Positions 18,159 through 27,755 of a stretch of 43,686 bases of DNA are shown here, piece after piece (the first letter of the stretch is position 1; each line of letters opens with the position of its first letter). Below the pieces are notes generated by a model, which worked only from the letters and a program-made list of their open reading frames with translations, did no database searches and was not told the origin of the DNA. Source of the stretch: Halalkalibacter wakoensis JCM 9140. Its GTDB lineage: Bacteria; Bacillota; Bacilli; Bacillales; Bacillaceae_D. Both the position numbers and the translations under genes were made by a program. The stretch is from positions 1-43,686 of the forward strand of contig NZ_BAUT01000031.1 in NCBI RefSeq assembly GCF_000513095.1, given 5' to 3'.

Positions 18159-18233
18159 TTGCTCAATAAAATAAGACTCAGAGCATTTTTCCAGAAAGTC
18201 AATCACAATTTAATTAAAAAAATAAAAGGATGA
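18159..18233 (+). CDS. possible 24-residue basic peptide
   Basis: A TTG-started frame with AGAGGGTG 7 bases upstream gives a short amphipathic peptide beginning MLNKIRLRAFFQK and ending LIKKIKG. It sits in the 365-base gap between the amidohydrolase and the sugar sensor operon. Nothing recognised; the frame could be chance. Confidence 0.2.
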   Translation: MLNKIRLRAFFQKVNHNLIKKIKG

Positions 18234-18301
18234 AGCTGAATTACAAAGAAAAACAAAAAATAATCTCTATTCAAACAGAAGAATAATTATTTCATCACAT
18301 A

Positions 18302-18324
18302 TTTAAGCGCTTTCAATGTATAAT
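18302..18324 (+). promoter_or_regulatory. cre-like catabolite box overlapping a promoter -10
   Basis: TTTAAGCGCTTTCA (18302-18315) differs at one informative position from the CcpA consensus TGWAANCGNTNWCA read on the other strand. A TATAAT -10 follows at 18319-18324. CcpA bound here would block the sensor/kinase/regulator operon when glucose is present. Confidence 0.6.
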
Positions 18325-18378
18325 GATAGAAAACTAGATAGTGTCTTATTACCTATAGAGAGAAAGAAGTGTTACACA

Positions 18379-19353
18379 ATGAAACACAGTTACTATATTT
18401 ATGGATTATTACTAACCATTACGGGTATTTCAGTGCTATTAACGTATCATTTTTTTATGCAAAGTTTAGACTTTGAGGTGCCGTTGAATGCAAGCGGAAC
18501 AACACTTGATTCTGAGTATCATTTAGCTCTCATCGTACAGGAGAAGGAGACACCGTATTTACAAGAGTTATATTCAGGAGCTAATGACGCAGCTAAAGAA
18601 AATGGGATTACAATTGAATATATGGGTACGAAACAAACGAATATTAGCGATCATATCAAACTGATTGAAATGGCCATTGCTTCGAAAGTCGATGGCATCT
18701 TAACTCAAGGATTATCAAATGAATTTGAGCCAGTTCTCACGAAGGCGTTAGAAAAAGGAATTCCTGTTATCATTGTTGATTCGGATTTAGAGAACAATGA
18801 ACTTGTAACTTATGTAGGGACAAACAATTATCAGGCTGGCTATGAGATGGGACGGGCCGTACTACATGAAACAATCGGGGAGACAAAGGTGGGTATTATT
18901 ACGGGAAGTTTTATTCCGAATAATTTAAATGAAAGAGTTCAAGGTTTCATAGATGCAACAAGTCTTGAAGATAGAATTGAGGTTGTTTCAATTGAAAGCT
19001 CAAATCTAAGTAAAATTCAAGCTGCCGAAAAGACTTACCAAATGTTAAAGAACAATCCGGAAATTTCGATCTTATTAGGGACAAGTGCTCTTGATAGTTT
19101 AGGAATCGTAGAAGGAATACAAAAAGGCAATCCAACAACAGATATGAGCATTTACGCTTTTGATGCACTAGAAGAGACGATAGAATTCATAATTGCTGGT
19201 GACATTCATGCGACACTAAAACAAGAACCATATGAGATGGGGCACTTAGGAGTCAATTTATTAATCGACCGACTGGAAGGAAAAGAAATTTTAAAAGAAT
19301 ATCATACGTCCATTACTATTTTGACGAAAGAAGATGTAGTAGATGAGTACTAA
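18379..19353 (+). CDS. membrane-anchored sugar-binding sensor protein (periplasmic-binding type 1, XylFII-like)
   Basis: Start at the ATG at 18379; the earlier ATG at 18316 overlaps the TATAAT promoter and has no ribosome site. 324 residues. One N-terminal helix (about 6-27), without a lipobox Cys, anchors it outside the membrane. The rest is a ribose/xylose-type binding domain: HLALIVQEKETPYLQELYSG, a GILTQGLSNEF strand, KGIPVIIVDSDL, YVGTNNYQAGYEMGRAV, VGIITGSF, NERVQGF, and a C-terminal HATLKQEPYEMGHLGVNLLI in which the sugar-fold hinge is visible. Its end overlaps the kinase gene by 11 bases. In clostridia a protein of this kind (XylFII) presents bound xylose to a LytS kinase; the same role is likely here. 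Confidence 0.82.
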   Translation: MKHSYYIYGLLLTITGISVLLTYHFFMQSLDFEVPLNASGTTLDSEYHLALIVQEKETPYLQELYSGANDAAKENGITIEYMGTKQTNISDHIKLIEMAIASKVDGILTQGLSNEFEPVLTKALEKGIPVIIVDSDLENNELVTYVGTNNYQAGYEMGRAVLHETIGETKVGIITGSFIPNNLNERVQGFIDATSLEDRIEVVSIESSNLSKIQAAEKTYQMLKNNPEISILLGTSALDSLGIVEGIQKGNPTTDMSIYAFDALEETIEFIIAGDIHATLKQEPYEMGHLGVNLLIDRLEGKEILKEYHTSITILTKEDVVDEY

Positions 19354-20725
19354 CCCAAGAATTAGGATGCCGATTCGAACCAAGTTACTGATTTATTTTG
19401 TTGTTCTCTTTATCGTTTTAAGCAGTTTATCCTTATTTATTTTTTATAACTATCATCAAACCGTAAAGCAATATGAACTGATACAAGAACGTTTTTTCTT
19501 ATTAAATGATATTTCACAAAAATCAACACAAACGTACGAAGCAATGGACGCCTTTTTAAATAAAAAAATGACGAGTGATCAAGAATGGTATGAACATCAT
19601 CGACAAGAACTACTTGATACAAAGCAACTTTTAAAAAACCATTTTTTGAATGAACATAATTATATTGATACTAGAAACTATCAAAACATGATTGAAAGTT
19701 TAGTAGAAGAAAGTGACAGCGCTGTTCAGGCTTTTTTAGCAGATGACATTGAGATGTACTCGGCAAAACAAAAAGAAGCTTTTATGTTAGTTGGCTTTAT
19801 TCAGGATCAAACGTTGACGTTATTAAATAACGACTTATCAATGTTTAATACGTATTATGATGCTATAAACAAAAGGAATGATGCTTTAACATTAACCGTG
19901 TTGTTCATGTCTATTGCTACTTTTTCTTTTGGGATTTTTATTGCATATTTGTTTAGTAATAGCATTACATCCCCTATACACCAGCTTACAAGGACGGCCC
20001 GTGAAGTTGCCAATGGGAAGTTAGATGGACCTAAGCTTCCTGAATCAAATGATGAGATAGGATTTTTATCAAAATCATTTAATCAAATGAGAACAGATTT
20101 AATGTATTTTGTTAAACAAATAAAAAACAAATCAGAGCAAGATAAGTTATTAAAAGAGATGGAATTGAAAAGTTTGCAAAGTCAAATTAATCCTCACTTT
20201 TTATTTAATACACTAAATGCGATTTCCAAAAGTGCGTTAATTGAAGGCTCAGAGCACGTATTTAGATTGATTAATTCGTTAGCTAAGTTACTACGATATA
20301 ACTTAGGTGTCATGGAGAAACCGGTAACGCTATTAGATGAATTAAGTGTCGTTCAGGAATATTTTTATATTCAAAAGACAAGGTTTGATGATCGCTTTGA
20401 TTTTTCTGTGAATGTATCAGAAGAATGTCATACCTTAAAGATGCCAATTCTTACTTTACAACCTCTAGTTGAAAACGCATTTATTCATGGACTTGAACCA
20501 TATGAACAAAAAGGTTTAATTGAAATTGAAGGCTATAGCGAAGGAGATCATATTGTTCTGAAAATAAGGGATAATGGGGTTGGAATGGACCAGGAAACGA
20601 GTGAAAGGATATTAGACAAATTATCTGAACGTTCCTCAAAAACTAGCGGGCATTCAACGGGATTGGGGTTAAAAATGTGCTTAGGAGGCTCGAGTTATTT
20701 TATCAAGGGAATGAATCGGTTGTGA
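19343..20725 (+). CDS. YesM/LytS-type sensor histidine kinase, C-terminus altered by a frameshift
   Basis: 460 residues as written. Membrane helices about 14-36 and 183-205 bracket an extracellular helical domain; HAMP about 203-255 (SITSPIHQLTRTAREVANGK); His_kinase motif QINPHFLFNTLNAISKSA with His285; HATPase with PLVENAFIHGLE and DNGVGMD. The end reads LGLKMCLGGSSYFIKG, which is wrong for the family. Six instead of five A at 20671 gives LKNVLRRLELFYQGNE and a stop at 20802, overlapping the regulator ATG at 20795 as expected for coupled genes. It probably receives the signal from the membrane-anchored sugar sensor encoded just upstream. Confidence 0.87.
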   Translation: MSTNPRIRMPIRTKLLIYFVVLFIVLSSLSLFIFYNYHQTVKQYELIQERFFLLNDISQKSTQTYEAMDAFLNKKMTSDQEWYEHHRQELLDTKQLLKNHFLNEHNYIDTRNYQNMIESLVEESDSAVQAFLADDIEMYSAKQKEAFMLVGFIQDQTLTLLNNDLSMFNTYYDAINKRNDALTLTVLFMSIATFSFGIFIAYLFSNSITSPIHQLTRTAREVANGKLDGPKLPESNDEIGFLSKSFNQMRTDLMYFVKQIKNKSEQDKLLKEMELKSLQSQINPHFLFNTLNAISKSALIEGSEHVFRLINSLAKLLRYNLGVMEKPVTLLDELSVVQEYFYIQKTRFDDRFDFSVNVSEECHTLKMPILTLQPLVENAFIHGLEPYEQKGLIEIEGYSEGDHIVLKIRDNGVGMDQETSERILDKLSERSSKTSGHSTGLGLKMCLGGSSYFIKGMNRL

Positions 20726-20794
20726 TTGATTCAGAGGTAGGGAAAGGTACAACAATCAAGTTAACATTACCAAAGAATTGGGAGGGAAGGCTGG

Positions 20795-22321
20795 ATGTAT
20801 AGAATTTTAATCGTAGATGATGAATCCATAGAGAGGAAAGGTCTTCGAAAAGTCATAACCGACGAATTTCCCAATGTCACAATTGAAGAAGCTGATAATG
20901 GTCGAACCGCTATATTAAAAGCAGAGGAATTTCGGCCGGATGTGATTTTTATGGATATTAAAATGCCAGGGATTGATGGAATTGAAGCATGTAGAGAGAT
21001 TAAAAAATTGCATCCTTCCGTTCACATTATAATGGTTACAGCGTTTGATACATTTGAATACGCTCGGCAAGTGATGAAAATAGGAGTAAGGGATTATATT
21101 TTAAAACCGAGTACAAAAGAAGAGATTACCACTCCACTTAGAAAAGTGCTAACTGAAGTGGAACGAGAAAAAGAAAAAAGAAAAGAAGAAATTATTTTAA
21201 AGGATAATTACCGTCGTGCTTTATCGATTGTTCAATCAAAAGTGATCACAGCTATGTTAATGGAAGCTTCTTATGGGCAACATCTTGGGGATTTACAATT
21301 GGAACAAAATTTTCAAAGAGATAGTTTTGTGTTAGTTGTTGAAGCGAAGAAAAAACAAGGAGTGGTAGAACGTATAAATGTGCAGGAACTCATGAGCTAT
21401 ATACAAGCAGAGTTAGGGCATTTTTATCATCAATATTTTCTTGGAGAAGAGAATATGGGAAGGATTCCTGTCCTTGTTCAACTAACGGATCGAGAAAAAA
21501 ATAAGGTTAGAGAGTATGCATTAAAAAGTGGACAAGAACTGATTAACAAAGGACGGTCTTTGTTTTCAAACGTGGAGTTATCTATTGGAATTGGAAGAGT
21601 GTATAACGAAGTTGAGAAGTTAGTGCAGTCGTACCATGAAGCGTTGTTTGCGTTATCAATGGCAAGAAGTGCTTACTCATGTAAGTATTACAATGATCAC
21701 GTGGATAAAGCTGAGCATACTATGAGCTCTTATCCATACAAGCTAGAAAAAAAAGTACTTGAAACGGTAACCTCAGGGCAAACAGGAGATGTAGCATCTT
21801 ATTTTCAACAGTATTTTGATGCCCTCATGTTATTCTGTGAAAAAAGCACGGATATTCTTGAGGAAAAATTATCTGAGTTTTTCATTCTGCTCAGTCGTCA
21901 AATCGCTGAAAGTGGTGTTTCCGTTTCCTTTGATCGACATCAGCTTGAAATGCAACCTGCGTCCTCAATTCAAAATAAACTAGTTGAGATCTCTCAGCAC
22001 ATTCATAAGATGTATCATTCACAAAATAAAGATGTGTTGGTTATGGCAAAAGAATATATTGATCAGCATTATAAGAAAGCAATCACGCTTGAAGAGGTAG
22101 CGGATGAAGTGAAACTAAGTCCACAATATTTCAGCAAAATCTTTAAATCCCGTGCAAATTGTTCGTTCATTGACTATTTGACAGAGATAAGAGTAGAAAA
22201 AGCGAAGGAGTTAATCCGTCTGCAGGAAAGTAGTGTAAAAGAAATCTGTTATGAAGTCGGCTACAAAGATCCTAATTATTTTAGTCGCGTCTTTAAAAAT
22301 CAATACGGGCTTTTCTCCTAG
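20795..22321 (+). CDS. YesN-type AraC-family response regulator, last residues altered by a frameshift
   Basis: 508 residues as written. Receiver domain (D8-D9, phospho-Asp54 in VIFMDIKMPG, Lys in YILKPSTKE), a long middle region (about 130-400) like that of other YesN proteins, and a C-terminal AraC pair (ITLEEVADEVKLSPQYFSKIF; VKEICYEVGYKDPNYFSRVF). The frame ends early at YGLFS. Removing one T of the TTTT at 22311-22314 restores the family end GLSPSEYR and a stop at 22346. It likely activates the ChvE-GguAB transporter genes that follow. Confidence 0.88.
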   Translation: MYRILIVDDESIERKGLRKVITDEFPNVTIEEADNGRTAILKAEEFRPDVIFMDIKMPGIDGIEACREIKKLHPSVHIIMVTAFDTFEYARQVMKIGVRDYILKPSTKEEITTPLRKVLTEVEREKEKRKEEIILKDNYRRALSIVQSKVITAMLMEASYGQHLGDLQLEQNFQRDSFVLVVEAKKKQGVVERINVQELMSYIQAELGHFYHQYFLGEENMGRIPVLVQLTDREKNKVREYALKSGQELINKGRSLFSNVELSIGIGRVYNEVEKLVQSYHEALFALSMARSAYSCKYYNDHVDKAEHTMSSYPYKLEKKVLETVTSGQTGDVASYFQQYFDALMLFCEKSTDILEEKLSEFFILLSRQIAESGVSVSFDRHQLEMQPASSIQNKLVEISQHIHKMYHSQNKDVLVMAKEYIDQHYKKAITLEEVADEVKLSPQYFSKIFKSRANCSFIDYLTEIRVEKAKELIRLQESSVKEICYEVGYKDPNYFSRVFKNQYGLFS

Positions 22322-22387
22322 TGAATACCGACATTCTCTCAATTAAATAGCAACAAGTTGTCAGTTAGATAAGAAACCATTAGTCTA

Positions 22388-22418
22388 AAGTCCTCCCATT
22401 AGGTGAGGGCTTTTTCTT
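22388..22418 (+). terminator. terminator after the sensor/kinase/regulator operon
   Basis: AAGTCCTC / GAGGGCTT stem followed by TTTT. The rest of the 22347-22635 gap holds the cre box and leader of the transporter operon. Confidence 0.7.
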
Positions 22419-22587
22419 TGAAAATTTGAAAAAAACAAACATAAAAATGCTAAATGGTTAAAAAAGTGCTAGTGAGAAAAGGAAACATGATTGGTTTTGA
22501 CGTAAATGGAGAAATAAATTAAGAAGGACGTATTTAAGTGCTATATGTTTCAATGTTTTTAAGGGCGAATATGCATTATGATCATAT

Positions 22588-22601
22588 TGTAAGCGTTATC
22601 A
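22588..22601 (+). promoter_or_regulatory. cre box (CcpA site) before the sugar transporter
   Basis: TGTAAGCGTTATCA fits the consensus TGWAANCGNTNWCA at every fixed position and lies 35 bases before the binding-protein start. Confidence 0.75.
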
Positions 22602-22635
22602 GAAAACGCATACAAAATAAAAGGGGGAAACAAAG

Positions 22636-23718
22636 ATGAAGAGATTTGGAATGTTACTGATTGTTCTTATGCTTGCTGCAATTATGACAGCGTGTGGTGG
22701 CGGTAGTGAATCGGCCGGTGGAGAAGGTGGAGGAAGTGGCGAAGCTGGATTCGTTGGGGTATCGATGCCTTCGAAATCTCTTGAAAGATGGGTTCATGAT
22801 GGAGATAACATGGTAAAAGAGCTTGAAGCTCTAGATTATAAAGTAGTCTTACAATATGCAGAAGATGTAGTAGAAACACAAGTATCTCAAATCGAAAACA
22901 TGATTACACAAGGTGTTGATGTTCTTGTTATTGCGGCGATTGATGGAGAAGCATTAACAAATGTGTTACAAATGGCTGCAGATTCAGATATCCCAGTTAT
23001 TGCCTATGACCGTTTAATTAGAGGGTCAGAGCATATTTCATACTATGCAACGTTCGATAACTTTAAAGTAGGACAAATTCAAGGAAACTACCTTGTTGAA
23101 GCTTTAGACTTAGAAAATGAAGCGGGCCCATTTAACATTGAGTTATTTGGTGGATCACCAGACGATAACAATGCATACTTCTTCTACGATGGTGCAATGT
23201 CTATATTACAACCTTACATTGACGAGGGTAAATTAGTTGTTAAGAGTGGTCAGGTAGGAATGGATAGAGTTTCGACATTAAACTGGAGTGCGGCTAACTC
23301 TCAATCTAGAATGGATAATTTATTAAGTACGTTCTATACAGATGAAGAAGTAGATGCAGTACTATCTCCAAATGATGGATTAGCAATTGGAATTATCTCT
23401 GCATTAAAGAACATTGGTTACACAGACCTACCAGTTATTACTGGTCAAGATGCTGAGTTACAATCCTTAAAAGCAATTATTGCTGGAGATCAGTCGATGA
23501 CCGTATTTAAAGATACACGAGAGCTTGCTCAAAAGGTTGTAGAAATGGTATCTGCTATTCTTTCAGGTGAAGAGGCTGAAGTGAACGATACTGAAACATA
23601 TGACAATGGTGTAATTGTTGTTCCTTCTTATTTACTTGAGCCGGTATATGTTGACGTTGATAACTATGAAGAAGTTATTCTTGGAAGCGGCTATTATACA
23701 GAAGATCAACTTCAATAA
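22636..23718 (+). CDS. chvE: ChvE-like multiple-monosaccharide-binding lipoprotein
   Basis: 360 residues, AAAGGGGG before the ATG. Lipobox ending MTAC (Cys20) with a Gly/Ser/Glu linker. The body follows the ChvE pattern closely: [135 protein letters not shown], and [10 protein letters not shown]. ChvE-type proteins bind arabinose, galactose, glucose or xylose for the GguAB transporter. It is under a perfect cre box and followed by a stem-loop that may raise its dose over the membrane parts. Confidence 0.9.
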   Translation: MKRFGMLLIVLMLAAIMTACGGGSESAGGEGGGSGEAGFVGVSMPSKSLERWVHDGDNMVKELEALDYKVVLQYAEDVVETQVSQIENMITQGVDVLVIAAIDGEALTNVLQMAADSDIPVIAYDRLIRGSEHISYYATFDNFKVGQIQGNYLVEALDLENEAGPFNIELFGGSPDDNNAYFFYDGAMSILQPYIDEGKLVVKSGQVGMDRVSTLNWSAANSQSRMDNLLSTFYTDEEVDAVLSPNDGLAIGIISALKNIGYTDLPVITGQDAELQSLKAIIAGDQSMTVFKDTRELAQKVVEMVSAILSGEEAEVNDTETYDNGVIVVPSYLLEPVYVDVDNYEEVILGSGYYTEDQLQ

Positions 23719-23732
23719 TAAAAGTTCTTGAA

Positions 23733-23783
23733 AAAGAGGGTGTCTCAAACCCGGGTCAGCCCTTACTTGAGACACTCTCTTCC
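23733..23783 (+). promoter_or_regulatory. intercistronic stem-loop / partial terminator between chvE and gguA
   Basis: AAGAGGGTGTCTCAA pairs with TTGAGACACTCTCTT around a 17-base loop, without a strong T tract. Placement after the binding-protein gene repeats the arrangement of the peptide operon at 8056. Confidence 0.65.
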
Positions 23784-23870
23784 TACATTTATTTATGGTA
23801 TATAACGAATCTAAGATTAGGAGTAAGTGGTAAGGAACTTCTACATCTTTAGGATAGAGGGTGTGGTGAA

Positions 23871-25401
23871 ATGGCAATGCAATCGACCATTTTAGAAATG
23901 AAAAATATAACAAAGGAATTTCCAGGAGTGAAAGCTCTTGACACCGTTAATTTAAAAGTAGTAGAAGGGGAAATACATGCAATTTGCGGTGAGAACGGAG
24001 CTGGAAAGTCGACTTTAATGAAAGTGTTAAGTGGAGTTTATCCGCACGGTACGTATGAAGGAGATATTTTGTTTAAAGATCAAGTTTGTGAATTTAAAGA
24101 CATTAAACAGAGTGAAAACTTGGGAATTGTTATTATTCACCAAGAACTTGCACTTATACCAGAGCTATCAATAGCTGAGAATATTTTTCTCGGTAATGAG
24201 CAAGCAAAAAAAGGAATTATAAATTGGAATGAAACAACAAGTAAGGCAAGAGAATTACTAGCAAAAGTAGGGTTAAAAGAGACACCCAACACGTTAATTA
24301 AAGATATTGGTGTAGGAAAGCAACAATTAGTTGAAATTGCCAAAAGCTTTATCTAAAAATGTGAAACTTCTAATTTTAGATGAACCAACTGCAGCTCTTA
24401 ATGAAAATGATAGTGAAAATTTATTAGATCTATTGATGGAGCTACGTAGTCAAGGGATGTCATCTATTATTATCTCTCATAAATTAAATGAAATTAAGAA
24501 AGTGGCTAATTCCGTTACAATTATCCGGGATGGACAATCAATTGAGACATTGGACACAGCTGATATTACAGAAGACCGAATTATTAAAGGAATGGTAGGG
24601 CGTAGTTTAACAAACCGTTACCCAGACCATCAACCTAAAATTGGTGATACGTTTTTCGAGGTGAAAAATTGGAGTACGTATCATCCAGTCCAAAGTGATC
24701 GTCAAGTCGTCAAAGACGTTAACTTAACGATTCGAAGAGGAGAAATTGTTGGTATTGCTGGATTAATGGGCGCAGGTCGAACGGAGCTTGCCATGAGTAT
24801 GTTTGGCAAATCGTACGGAAAGAAAACAACAGGTGAAATGATTAAGGAAGGAAAAAAACTTGATCTATCTAATGTGACCCAAGCAATTGAAGCAGGAATT
24901 GCTTATGTAAGTGAGGATCGGAAAGAGTACGGCTTAATTTTAATGGATGATATTAAACAAAATATCACTCTAGCAAATTTAAAAAAGATTACGAACAAAA
25001 CGGTTTTGAATGAAAATGAAGAACATGTTGTAGCGGAAGAGTATCGAAAAAAAATGAACATCAAAACCCCTAGTGTAAAGCAGATTGTTGGGAATTTAAG
25101 TGGGGGCAATCAACAAAAAGTTGTATTAAGTAAATGGATGTTCTCAGAACCAGATTTACTTATTTTAGATGAACCAACGAGAGGAATCGACGTTGGGGCT
25201 AAATATGAAATTTATACAATCATGAATCAATTAGCTGATCAAGGAAAAGGGATTTTGGTCATTTCATCAGAACTACCAGAAATTATTGGTATGTGTGACA
25301 GAGTCTATGTCATGAATGAAGGCCGAATTACTGGAGAAGTAAACAGGTCTGAAGCAACGCAAGAAACACTGATGAAATATATGACGAAGAGCAGGGGGTA
25401 G
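23871..25401 (+). pseudogene. gguA: GguA/MmsA-type sugar ABC ATPase, split by a one-base frameshift
   Basis: Two frames, 23871-24356 and 24331-25401, make one complete double-ATPase of about 510 residues. First cassette: Walker [41 protein letters not shown], then, after repair, [19 protein letters not shown]. Second cassette: [65 protein letters not shown]. One A too many in AAAA at 24342-24345 breaks the frame exactly before the first Walker B. A sequence error is more likely than a dead gene, because both cassettes are intact and the flanking operon is complete. It powers import of sugar delivered by ChvE. Confidence 0.88.
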
Positions 25402-25406
25402 TAAAA

Positions 25407-26570
25407 GTGAATACGATCACGAATCTATTTAAAAACAATATGAAACAATACAGCATGATTATTGCATTAGTCTTTATTGTTATTTTATTTCAGATTTTAA
25501 CAGATGGTACCTTATTAAGACCTTTAAATATTACGAATCTTATATTACAAAATAGTTATATCTTAGTTTTGGCCATCGGAATGGTCCTCGTTATTATTAC
25601 AGGTCATATTGATTTATCGGTTGGTTCCATCGCTGCATTTGTAGGGGCTATCTCGGCAATTCTAATGGTCAATTTACAGATGAATCCATTTTTAGCGATT
25701 ATCGTCTGCTTACTTGTAGGTGCATTAATCGGAGCATGGCAAGGATTTTGGGTAGCTTATGTTGGTATTCCAGCATTCATTGTTACGTTGGCCGGAATGT
25801 TATTATTCAGAGGATTAACATTAGTCGTCTTACAAGGGCAATCCATTGCTCCATATCCTGCATCTTTCCAACAAATAAGCAATGGATTTATTCCTGATAT
25901 TTTTGGTGGAGATGGCATTCATATTTTCTCCATTGTCATTGGTTTCATTTTCTCTTTGATTTTGATTGTAATGGAAATAAGAACGAGAAAAAACCAAGTG
26001 AAGTATCAATTTGATGTATTACCTCAAGGTTTGTTTGTTGCCAAATTAGTTGCTATATTCGCTGTAATTAACGTATTTACGTATGTATTAGCTACGTATA
26101 GAGGGATACCAAACATTCTTATCATTTTATTAGTACTTATTATTGGGTATACATTTGTGATGAAAAAGACGATTGTTGGTCGTCATATCTATGCGGTTGG
26201 AGGAAACTTAAAAGCTGCTTCTCTTTCTGGAGTGAAAACAAAACAAGTTACATTTGGTGTTTTTGTAAACATGGGTGTACTTTCTGCTTTATCTGGGCTT
26301 ATTTTCGCAGCAAGACTTAATGCAGCGACACCAAGAGCTGGTAACTTATTTGAGTTAGATGCGATCGCAGCTGTATTCATCGGTGGTGCTTCAGCTTATG
26401 GTGGGGTAGGTACGGTCATTGGTGCCATCGTTGGTGGATTGGTAATGGGTGTTATGAATAATGGTATGTCCATTTTAGGTCTAGGCATTGACTGGCAACA
26501 AGCCATTAAAGGCTTAGTCTTATTAGCAGCAGTTGCTTTTGATATTGTGAATAAGAAAAAATCTTCATAA
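25407..26570 (+). CDS. gguB: GguB/MmsB-type sugar ABC transporter permease
   Basis: GTG start with AGGGGG upstream, five bases after the ATPase stop. 387 residues with about ten helices. Motifs of the RbsC/XylH superfamily: LAIGMVLVIITGHIDLSVGSI, PAFIVTLAGMLLFRGL, YAVGGNLKAASLSGVKT, and the C-terminal AIAAVFIGGASAYGGVGTV. The extra segment RTRKNQVKYQFDVLP in the middle is typical of the ~390-residue GguB group rather than the shorter RbsC. Confidence 0.9.
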   Translation: MNTITNLFKNNMKQYSMIIALVFIVILFQILTDGTLLRPLNITNLILQNSYILVLAIGMVLVIITGHIDLSVGSIAAFVGAISAILMVNLQMNPFLAIIVCLLVGALIGAWQGFWVAYVGIPAFIVTLAGMLLFRGLTLVVLQGQSIAPYPASFQQISNGFIPDIFGGDGIHIFSIVIGFIFSLILIVMEIRTRKNQVKYQFDVLPQGLFVAKLVAIFAVINVFTYVLATYRGIPNILIILLVLIIGYTFVMKKTIVGRHIYAVGGNLKAASLSGVKTKQVTFGVFVNMGVLSALSGLIFAARLNAATPRAGNLFELDAIAAVFIGGASAYGGVGTVIGAIVGGLVMGVMNNGMSILGLGIDWQQAIKGLVLLAAVAFDIVNKKKSS

Positions 26571-26585
26571 TAAACTTAAATCATG

Positions 26586-26635
26586 AAAAAAGAGTTGGGA
26601 CTGTTTCACTTTGTGAAATAGATCCAGCTCTTTTT
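26586..26635 (+). terminator. terminator ending the sugar transporter operon
   Basis: AAAAGAGTTGG / CCAGCTCTTTTT with a nested TTTCAC/GTGAAA hairpin. Confidence 0.8.
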
Positions 26636-26755
26636 CTGATATAAGGGTGAAAAAACGATTAGGTTTGCAAATTGAACCAAATTTGCTGAAATTCGGTTTA
26701 AAAGGAGTAATTTCTTCAAGTTGTAGCCATGATAAGGAATAAAAGGAGGATTCCA

Positions 26756-27235
26756 ATGAATAAAATTATGATTTCATTAGCCACAGCAGCGGTCATTGCA
26801 AGTGGATTCTCAGTAAATGCTGCCACGGAAGAAACGATAAATTCTACAACTCAATTTGAAAACCTCAACACAAGTCAGCACTTTTACCATGCAGGTTATG
26901 AAGGAGAAACTGTACAAGAAATTATGGAGCAGTTGAACCAGATTGAAGGTGTGTACGATGGTCGAGTGATTGTTCATGATAATAATGTCGTAATTGGGCT
27001 TTCTTCACTTGAAAACAACGATGAAATACTAGCTGAAGTGGAGCAGATAACACGCAATATCGTTGATAGAGAATTTGTACGTGTAGTAACGGAGGAGCAT
27101 GTTGTTGAACGCATTTATGCTCTAGATGATCGTCTTCGTACAGGGACACCTTTTGATACTGTAAGTGTCTATTTTAACGACATTTTAAGTGACTTAGCAC
27201 ATGAACGAATACGTCCAGCGGAACATTCGCGTTAA
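26756..27235 (+). CDS. secreted YhcN/YlaJ-like protein
   Basis: Start at the ATG at 26756 with AAAGGAGGA upstream; an in-frame ATG at 26729 lacks a site. 159 residues. A Sec signal (MNKIMISLATAAVIASGF..) ends at about VNA-A, with no lipobox Cys. The mature part has the alternating pattern of the YhcN/YlaJ sporulation lipoprotein family: VYDGRVIVHDNNVVIGLSSL, then a helical EILAEVEQITRNIVDREF and VRVVTEEHVVERIYAL. B. subtilis YhcN and YlaJ sit in the spore inner membrane and help germination. Loss of the lipid Cys would make this a soluble version. Family assignment is by pattern only. Confidence 0.6.
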   Translation: MNKIMISLATAAVIASGFSVNAATEETINSTTQFENLNTSQHFYHAGYEGETVQEIMEQLNQIEGVYDGRVIVHDNNVVIGLSSLENNDEILAEVEQITRNIVDREFVRVVTEEHVVERIYALDDRLRTGTPFDTVSVYFNDILSDLAHERIRPAEHSR

Positions 27236-27260
27236 GCAATGTGTAAAAAAAGTGAAATTA

Positions 27261-27295
27261 GAAAAGCGAACAGTGTAATACTGTTCGCTTTTCTT
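27261..27295 (+). terminator. terminator after the YhcN-like gene
   Basis: GAAAAGCGAACAGT / ACTGTTCGCTTTTC with a 4-base loop. The same stem sequence recurs at 27549-27579. Confidence 0.85.
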
Positions 27296-27367
27296 TCGTA
27301 TAAGAGGGCGACACGGCACTAACAAGTGTATTTTTTTCCTTATGTTCAATCAAATCAAACAAAAGAA

Positions 27368-27536
27368 ATGTTTACTAACTTGTTAGAAGGGTACAGATTA
27401 GTAGTCACAAACAAAATTGCTGAAAAAATTAGAGGTAATGGGAAGGTGAACCTATTGCTGGTACATCCCTGGAATTCAAGTGAAGCATTTTGAATTTGGT
27501 GAAAGAGAAAAGGCATTGGATTGGATTCAGAAATAA
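27368..27536 (+). pseudogene. possible remnant of a STAS/SEC14 (SpoIIAA-like) gene
   Basis: One frame starting at ATG 27368 gives IAEKIRGNGKVNLLLVH, like the GK-hydrophobic strand in SpoIIAA-like DUF3478 proteins. A second frame ends at 27536 with VKHFEFGEREKALDWIQ, like the C-terminal helix of the same family. About 60 residues between them are missing, so if real it is an internal deletion remnant. It lies between two copies of the same terminator stem. Confidence 0.3.
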
Positions 27537-27548
27537 ATAGATAGGAAG

Positions 27549-27579
27549 AAGCGAACAGTGGTTGAGCTGTTCGCTTTTG
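27549..27579 (+). terminator. second copy of the GCGAACAG terminator stem
   Basis: AAGCGAACAG / CTGTTCGCTT followed by TT; nearly identical stem to that at 27261. Confidence 0.7.
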
Positions 27580-27755
27580 ATATTCAGAAGTCGGTGTGAT
27601 AAACGTTGAAAACTAGGGGAGTAAAGGGTGTCAAGAAGTTATCTATCTATTGAAAATTTACTAATCACACTCCATTTCATACTCAGTTCACAATTAATTC
27701 CTATACTTACTTATAACAAAACAATATAAATTCTTCTAAAGGAGATGAGCTATTC

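Noticed and set aside
24331-25401. A separate half-size ABC ATPase gene downstream of another half-size ATPase gene.
   Set aside because: The two frames overlap at a homopolymer and together give one standard double-cassette GguA; the first cassette would otherwise lack Walker B.
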